From Deinococcus roseus (GTDB lineage Bacteria; Deinococcota; Deinococci; Deinococcales; Deinococcaceae), in NCBI RefSeq assembly GCF_014646895.1, contig NZ_BMOD01000005.1:1-64000 (forward strand): 64,000 bases of DNA, written 5' to 3'. The stretch's first letter is position 1, and every line of letters starts with the position of its first letter. The notes under the pieces are model-generated. The model was not told the DNA's origin and did no database searches. It worked only from the letters and a program-made list of their open reading frames with translations. Position numbers and translations under genes: made by a program. Positions 59,531 to 64,000 of the stretch are shown in pieces.

Positions 59531-62043
59531 TGCGCACCATCAATCAGGATGTCAACACCCTCGGGCGCGCCCTGGGGACCGTCTTAAAAGAGCAGCAGGG
59601 CGAGCGGTTTTTTGAGCTGGTGGAAAAAGTGCGAACCCGCAGCATCGAACTGCGTGAAAACGGAGAGGACACCAGCGAACTGCAGGGTTTCTTCAAGGAC
59701 CTCAACCTGCTGGATGCGGAATCCCTGGTGCGGGCTTTCTCCATGTACTTCCAGCTGATCAACCTGGCCGAAGAATACGAACGGGTTCGCAAAATCGAGA
59801 ACTCCGATGGCCCCCACAAGCAGAGTCTGGAAAAAGCCTTCACGGCCCTCAAAGAGCAGGGCATGAAAGCCGAAGACGTGATTGCCCTGGTGGAAGGCCT
59901 GCACCTGGGCCTCACCTTCACGGCCCACCCCACCGAGATGCGCCGCCGCACCGTGCGCTTCCACCTGGACAAAATTGCCCGCGATCTGCCCAAACTGGAC
60001 GATGTGCAGGCCCAGGAACGCGTGACCGCCCATGTGGAAGCCCTGTGGGGCACCCTGGAATTGCGCCACGTGCGCCCCACCGTGCGCGATGAAGTCAAAG
60101 GCGGTCTGAACTACATCGAAGTGATTGGTGCCGTGCTGCCTGCCCTGGAAAACGAATTCCGCAGCGCTTTTGAGCGGGTGTATGGCAAGCAGGCCAAACT
60201 GCGCCTGCCTTACCACTTCTACTCCTGGATGGGAGGAGACCGGGACGGCAACCCCTTCGTGACCCCCGAAGTCACCCGTGAAACGCTGGCCCTGCACGCA
60301 GACCGTGCCCGTGAAATGCTGCGGGCAGACATCCGTGAAGCCTTCTCTGCACTCAGCCACCACCAGACCCGGGTGGAAGCCCCCCGCGAATACAAGGCCG
60401 AAGAACCCTGGCGTGAAGTGCTGCAGGCCATCCACAACAATGAATCCATGCGTGGCGATCAGGTGCTGGACCAGATCCGCCACCTGGAGAAAGCCCTGGA
60501 GCAGTCCTTCCAGAAGCGTTCTGCCCAGGTGTTCCTGCAACCCGTGATCACCCGCACCCGCACCTTCGGTACCCACCTGGTCAGCCTGGACATCCGCGAG
60601 CACTCTGGCAAAACCGGGGCTGCAGTGGCAGAACTCCTGACCTACGCTGGCGTACCCAACTACCAGGACCTGCCTGAAGAAGCCAAGGTCAATGTGTTGC
60701 GCAAGGAACTGCAGACCCGCAGGCCCATGCTGCCTGCAGAAGCCGCTCCCAGTGCAGACCTTGAAAGTGTGCTGGGTCCCCTCAGGGCCATCCGCGAGGC
60801 GCTGGGCAAGTACGGCCAGGAGTCTTTTGGTCGTTACATCGTTTCCATGAGCGAGAGTGTCTCTGACTTCCTGGAAGTGCTGATCCTGTCGCGTGAAATT
60901 GGTGTGCGGGTGCTGCCTGTGCCCCTTTTCGAGACCCTGGAAGACCTGCAGAATGCCCCCAAGATCATGCGCGAGGTGCTCTCCAACGGAGAATACCGCA
61001 AGATCCTGGCAGACGACGTGCAGGAAATCATGCTGGGCTACTCAGATTCCAACAAAGATGCGGGTTTCCTGGCTGCAAACTGGGCTTTGCATGAAGCCCA
61101 GCGCCTGATCTCTGATGTGTGCCGCGAAGCCGGAGTGCCCTGGCGTTTCTTCCATGGACGCGGGACCTCCATTGGCCGTGGTGGCGGCCCCATGGCCCGC
61201 GCCATCCTGGGTCAGCCTGCCGGAACCATCGGAACCGGACTGCGCATCACCGAGCAGGGCGAAGCGCTGGCAGACAAGTACTCCCACCCCAAGATTGCGT
61301 TCAGAAACCTGGAGCAGGGCATGTATGGTCTGCTGCTCTCTGCAGCCAAACCTGTGCAGGATTTGCCTGAAAACTGGGTCAAGGCCATGCAGGGGGCTTC
61401 CAAAGTCAGCCAGAAAACCTACCGTGAACTGGTGGAGCACCCTGACTTCCTGGAATTCTTTGAACTGGTGACCCCCATCCGGGAGATTGCCCGCCTGAAC
61501 ATCGCCTCCCGTCCGGTGCGCCGTCCCGGCCCAGCCACCCTGCACAACCTGCGGGCCATCCCCTGGGTGATGGCCTGGACCCAGAACCGCGCCAACGTTC
61601 CCGGCTGGTACGGTCTGCTGGAAGGTTTAAAGACCATGGATCTGGAGGTCGCCCGTGACATGTACCAGAACTGGCCTTTCTTCAGAAGTGTGCTGGACAA
61701 CGCCCAGATGAGCCTTGCCAAGACCGACATGATGGTCTTCCAGGCTTACCTGAACCTGGCACCCCACCTCCCTGAACTGGGCCAGAAGATCCAGCAGGCC
61801 CACCAGGAAGCCCTGGAACTGGTCCGTCAGGTGGTGCAAGGGGAGATCATGGACAACGAGCCCAACCTCAGAAAGTCCATCCTGCTGCGCAACCCTTACA
61901 TCGAACCCATCCACAGACTGCAGGTGGAATTGCTCAAGCGTTTCCGCAGCCTGCCCCCGGAAAGCATGGAAGGCAGCGCTCTGGAACGTTCCCTGCTGCT
62001 CTCTATTCAGGGGATTGCTGCTGGAGTGCGCAACACGGGCTGA
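59530..62043 (+). CDS. ppc: phosphoenolpyruvate carboxylase
   Basis: An 837-residue carboxylase that forms oxaloacetate from PEP and bicarbonate, refilling the citric-acid cycle. Catalytic His is in FTAHPTEMRRRT; the glycine loop is FFHGRGTSIGRGGGP; the family-ending QGIAAGVRNTG is present. Length is somewhat below the approximately 880 residues of E. coli Ppc. The ATG at 59530 overlaps the preceding stop by one base; the frame stays open far upstream inside the previous gene, but without homology. Terminator follows. Confidence 0.96.
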   Translation: MRTINQDVNTLGRALGTVLKEQQGERFFELVEKVRTRSIELRENGEDTSELQGFFKDLNLLDAESLVRAFSMYFQLINLAEEYERVRKIENSDGPHKQSLEKAFTALKEQGMKAEDVIALVEGLHLGLTFTAHPTEMRRRTVRFHLDKIARDLPKLDDVQAQERVTAHVEALWGTLELRHVRPTVRDEVKGGLNYIEVIGAVLPALENEFRSAFERVYGKQAKLRLPYHFYSWMGGDRDGNPFVTPEVTRETLALHADRAREMLRADIREAFSALSHHQTRVEAPREYKAEEPWREVLQAIHNNESMRGDQVLDQIRHLEKALEQSFQKRSAQVFLQPVITRTRTFGTHLVSLDIREHSGKTGAAVAELLTYAGVPNYQDLPEEAKVNVLRKELQTRRPMLPAEAAPSADLESVLGPLRAIREALGKYGQESFGRYIVSMSESVSDFLEVLILSREIGVRVLPVPLFETLEDLQNAPKIMREVLSNGEYRKILADDVQEIMLGYSDSNKDAGFLAANWALHEAQRLISDVCREAGVPWRFFHGRGTSIGRGGGPMARAILGQPAGTIGTGLRITEQGEALADKYSHPKIAFRNLEQGMYGLLLSAAKPVQDLPENWVKAMQGASKVSQKTYRELVEHPDFLEFFELVTPIREIARLNIASRPVRRPGPATLHNLRAIPWVMAWTQNRANVPGWYGLLEGLKTMDLEVARDMYQNWPFFRSVLDNAQMSLAKTDMMVFQAYLNLAPHLPELGQKIQQAHQEALELVRQVVQGEIMDNEPNLRKSILLRNPYIEPIHRLQVELLKRFRSLPPESMEGSALERSLLLSIQGIAAGVRNTG

Positions 62044-62071
62044 TTTCAGAAGCAACTCCAGAAACATTCTG

Positions 62072-62095
62072 CGGGGCCATGTGCCCCGTTTTTTT
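62072..62095 (+). terminator. ppc terminator
   Basis: CGGGGC and GCCCCG around a 5-nt loop, followed by seven T. Confidence 0.92.
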
Positions 62096-62336
62096 GTGGC
62101 CTCAGATTTAAAAGATATTTATTTCACGAGCTAGAACAAATGCAAAAAACACCCTTTCAAGAACATTCTTGCATCTGCACCTCAAGCTCTCCCAGAAAAG
62201 ACGCAAGCCACATGAAGGTTCTGGTGCCCTCTGGAGCCCTGGTCTTTGAAAAGCGTGCAAAGGATTCATCTCGCTGTGAACTGCAAACTGTAAACTTCTC
62301 AGCAGGCCTTTTCCACCCCTGCTTTTGACAAATGCT

Positions 62337-64000
62337 TCAGGGCACCCGGCTCACCCCATACAGGTCACAAATCAGGTCGATGAACACGGGAAGCAGGGCA
62401 GGGTCAAACTGTTTGCCTGCAAGCTTTTCCATGTGCACCAGCGTGGTCGGGATGCTCCAGGCTTCTTTGTAGGGCCGCTCGGTGGTGAGGGCATCGAAGA
62501 CATCCACAATGGTGAAAATGCGGGCCAGGAGCGAGGTCTGCTCTGCCAGCAACTGGTCTGGGTAACCCGATCCATCCCACCACTCATGGTGGCTGCGCAC
62601 CACATCGCGGGTGGCTTCTGGCAGGAGGGGCATTTGCATGCAGATTTCCGCGCCAATCAGGGTGTGTTCCTGAATCTTGAGGCGCTCTTCCGGGGTCAGT
62701 TTGCCGGGTTTCAGCAAAATGGAATCTGGAATGCCAATTTTCCCCACATCGTGCAAATATGCGCCCCAGCGCAGGAAGGTGCGGTCCTCTTCTGGCAGGC
62801 CCAACCGCAGGGCAAAGCGTTCACACAGATCCACCACCCGATCTGTATGGCCTTTGGTTTCAAAATCCCGGTATTCCAGGGCCAGACCCAGCGTACGCAG
62901 GGTGGCTTCCCGCGTGGACTCCACCTGTTCCAGATAGGTGCGGCGTTCAAATGCATTTTGCAGGCGGCCCAGAATGAAGCGCACCACCTGAACTTCATTG
63001 CGGCTGGCTTCCCGGTGTTCTGAGAGGGTGCACAGCACCATCACCCCCATCACTTTCTGCTGCACCTGCACGGGGGCCAGCAGGACGCTTTTCAGGCCCA
63101 GTTGATGAAGGTCAGGGCTGGGATTGACCACCTGCTGAAAATCCGGGATGTCCAGCACCTCACGGGCCATCACCGAACGGGGCAGGCGCTCAAAGTCCTG
63201 CAAATTGACATTCATCAAGAGGGTCGGATCAAAAGGCAGCGGAACGGCATGCCTGTAAGCCTGCAACTGCCAGCCGTGGGCCAGCCGTTCATAGTAAGCA
63301 AACAAATCATAACCGGTGAGCTGAATCAGGGTTTCCAGGGCGGTTTCTGCCACCTCACTGGGCTGGATCAGGGTTTCGATTTTTGCAGAGAGCTCACTGA
63401 GCAGCTTGTAACGCTGTGCCCGCTCCTGCACCTGCCATTCCAGCATGTAGCGCTGCATCAGGAGGGCTGCCCGGTCTGCAAAAGACTCAGCAATGCGCAC
63501 CGATTCGGAGGTGAAGGCCTCTTCGGAATCGAAGTTTTCCAGGTTTAAAATGGCCGCCAGTTTCTGGTGCACCCTCACCTGGGTGGAAAGGCTGACCTGA
63601 ATCTCATCGATGCGTCCAGAACTTCGCAGGATGCTTTCGATTTCGGGGTCCAGGCGGCCTGCATTGAATTCCCGAAACCTCAGCAGGCGGCTTGCCCGTG
63701 GGACTTCATTTTCTGCTCCGATCACCTGGTGGGGAGCAAAACGGATGCGTTGCAAGCCAGGAAGATCGTAACCCTGGGCAGCTTTGAAGGTGTAATGCCC
63801 ATCCGGATCCACCCCGATCAGGCTTCCGGCCTGGGCACCAGGCACCAGGTGCACGGCACATTCCACCAGGGTGCTGTAAAAATCTTCGGTGCCGTTCTGC
63901 AGCAGTTGCAGGTTCAGGTTGTTGAGTTCCTGGTTGATGGCGTCGTTCAGCTCCAGGTGTTGCTGGTGCAGCATCAACAAACGCTGGTACAGCTGGGGGG
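62337..64000 (-). CDS. GAF and HD-GYP domain protein, 5' end missing
   Basis: At least 554 residues; the frame is open to the right edge, so the start lies outside. From the N-terminal side: a helical linker (YQRLLMLHQQHLELNDAINQE), a GAF-like domain (about 35-195 of the visible part), a second GAF-like region (about 205-340), then a full HD-GYP domain. HD-GYP residues are intact: HTDRVVDL, HDVGKIGIPDSILLKPG, HHEWWDGSGYPDQL. This domain degrades cyclic di-GMP. So it is the likely counterpart of the GGDEF protein at 1599-5246, though unlinked. Sensory GAF domains imply control by a bound small ligand. No membrane segment in the visible part. Confidence 0.9.
   Translation of the reverse strand, partial: PQLYQRLLMLHQQHLELNDAINQELNNLNLQLLQNGTEDFYSTLVECAVHLVPGAQAGSLIGVDPDGHYTFKAAQGYDLPGLQRIRFAPHQVIGAENEVPRASRLLRFREFNAGRLDPEIESILRSSGRIDEIQVSLSTQVRVHQKLAAILNLENFDSEEAFTSESVRIAESFADRAALLMQRYMLEWQVQERAQRYKLLSELSAKIETLIQPSEVAETALETLIQLTGYDLFAYYERLAHGWQLQAYRHAVPLPFDPTLLMNVNLQDFERLPRSVMAREVLDIPDFQQVVNPSPDLHQLGLKSVLLAPVQVQQKVMGVMVLCTLSEHREASRNEVQVVRFILGRLQNAFERRTYLEQVESTREATLRTLGLALEYRDFETKGHTDRVVDLCERFALRLGLPEEDRTFLRWGAYLHDVGKIGIPDSILLKPGKLTPEERLKIQEHTLIGAEICMQMPLLPEATRDVVRSHHEWWDGSGYPDQLLAEQTSLLARIFTIVDVFDALTTERPYKEAWSIPTTLVHMEKLAGKQFDPALLPVFIDLICDLYGVSRVP

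Overview
The window looks like chromosomal DNA of a member of the Deinococcales, probably one of the lower-GC Deinococcus species. The grounds are the gene content (SpoVS-like protein, DR1281/YmdB-type phosphodiesterase, QueF, class Ib ribonucleotide reductase), proteobacterial-like -35/-10 promoters, frequent TTG/GTG starts behind strong AGGAGG ribosome sites, and several genes whose -10 hexamer lies only 6 to 8 nt upstream of the start codon, the leaderless arrangement known from Deinococcus. I see no prophage, insertion sequence, CRISPR array or replication origin. Most of the window is housekeeping, transport and regulation.

Layout. 0-11 kb: a Gfo/Idh/MocA oxidoreductase; a very large GGDEF-ATPase-TPR protein; a gene-poor kilobase; then a LacI regulator followed by a binding-protein/two-permease sugar importer of the alpha-glucoside (Agl) type. 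11-15 kb: nrdI-nrdE-nrdF preceded by a long leader that I read as a cobalamin riboswitch with a terminator, so B12 probably shuts off the B12-independent reductase. 15-18.3 kb: a four-gene operon of a ferric-type binding protein, ApbE flavin transferase, a Tat-exported DUF2271 protein and a PepSY membrane protein. 18.4-21.3 kb: a probable copper-handling group (His/Met-rich exported protein, YcnI, a ferric-reductase-like membrane protein, an exported protein with His at both ends, and a convergent DUF305 protein). 21.4-26.8 kb: an HD hydrolase and two tandem paralogous exported proteins related to the hydrazine synthase alpha middle domain, each with one C-terminal CxxCH heme site.

27-39 kb: a cysteine hydrolase, a three-gene module of unknown function, an HExxH metalloprotease-like lipoprotein, a zinc-ribbon Ser/Thr kinase, glutamate synthase GltB divergent from spoVS, then RsmB and QueF. 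39-43 kb: a stress-type protein, tRNA-Leu(CAA), secG and two Dpp/Opp-type ABC ATPases without their permeases. 43-49.6 kb: an orphan PAS histidine kinase, a small membrane protein, two tandem DUF4139 proteins and a MerR/BmrR-type regulator whose promoter has the 20-nt spacer with an internal palindrome expected for that family.

49.6-64 kb: B12-dependent methylmalonyl-CoA mutase, its MeaB GTPase and an HIT protein as an overlapping unit; an alpha/beta hydrolase; an Rrf2 regulator and an NAD(P)H-binding protein that share a CCTGTAA-N9-TTACAGG operator; rpsT; a MATE exporter overlapping recX; tRNA-Pro(CGG); two metallophosphoesterases; PEP carboxylase; and the 3' part of a GAF/HD-GYP protein that runs off the right edge. 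The strongest new-looking signals are the riboswitch-nrdIEF link, the shared Rrf2 operator, the tandem heme proteins with hairpins between them, and the two exported proteins predicted to start with His. All function calls are from reading sequence alone.
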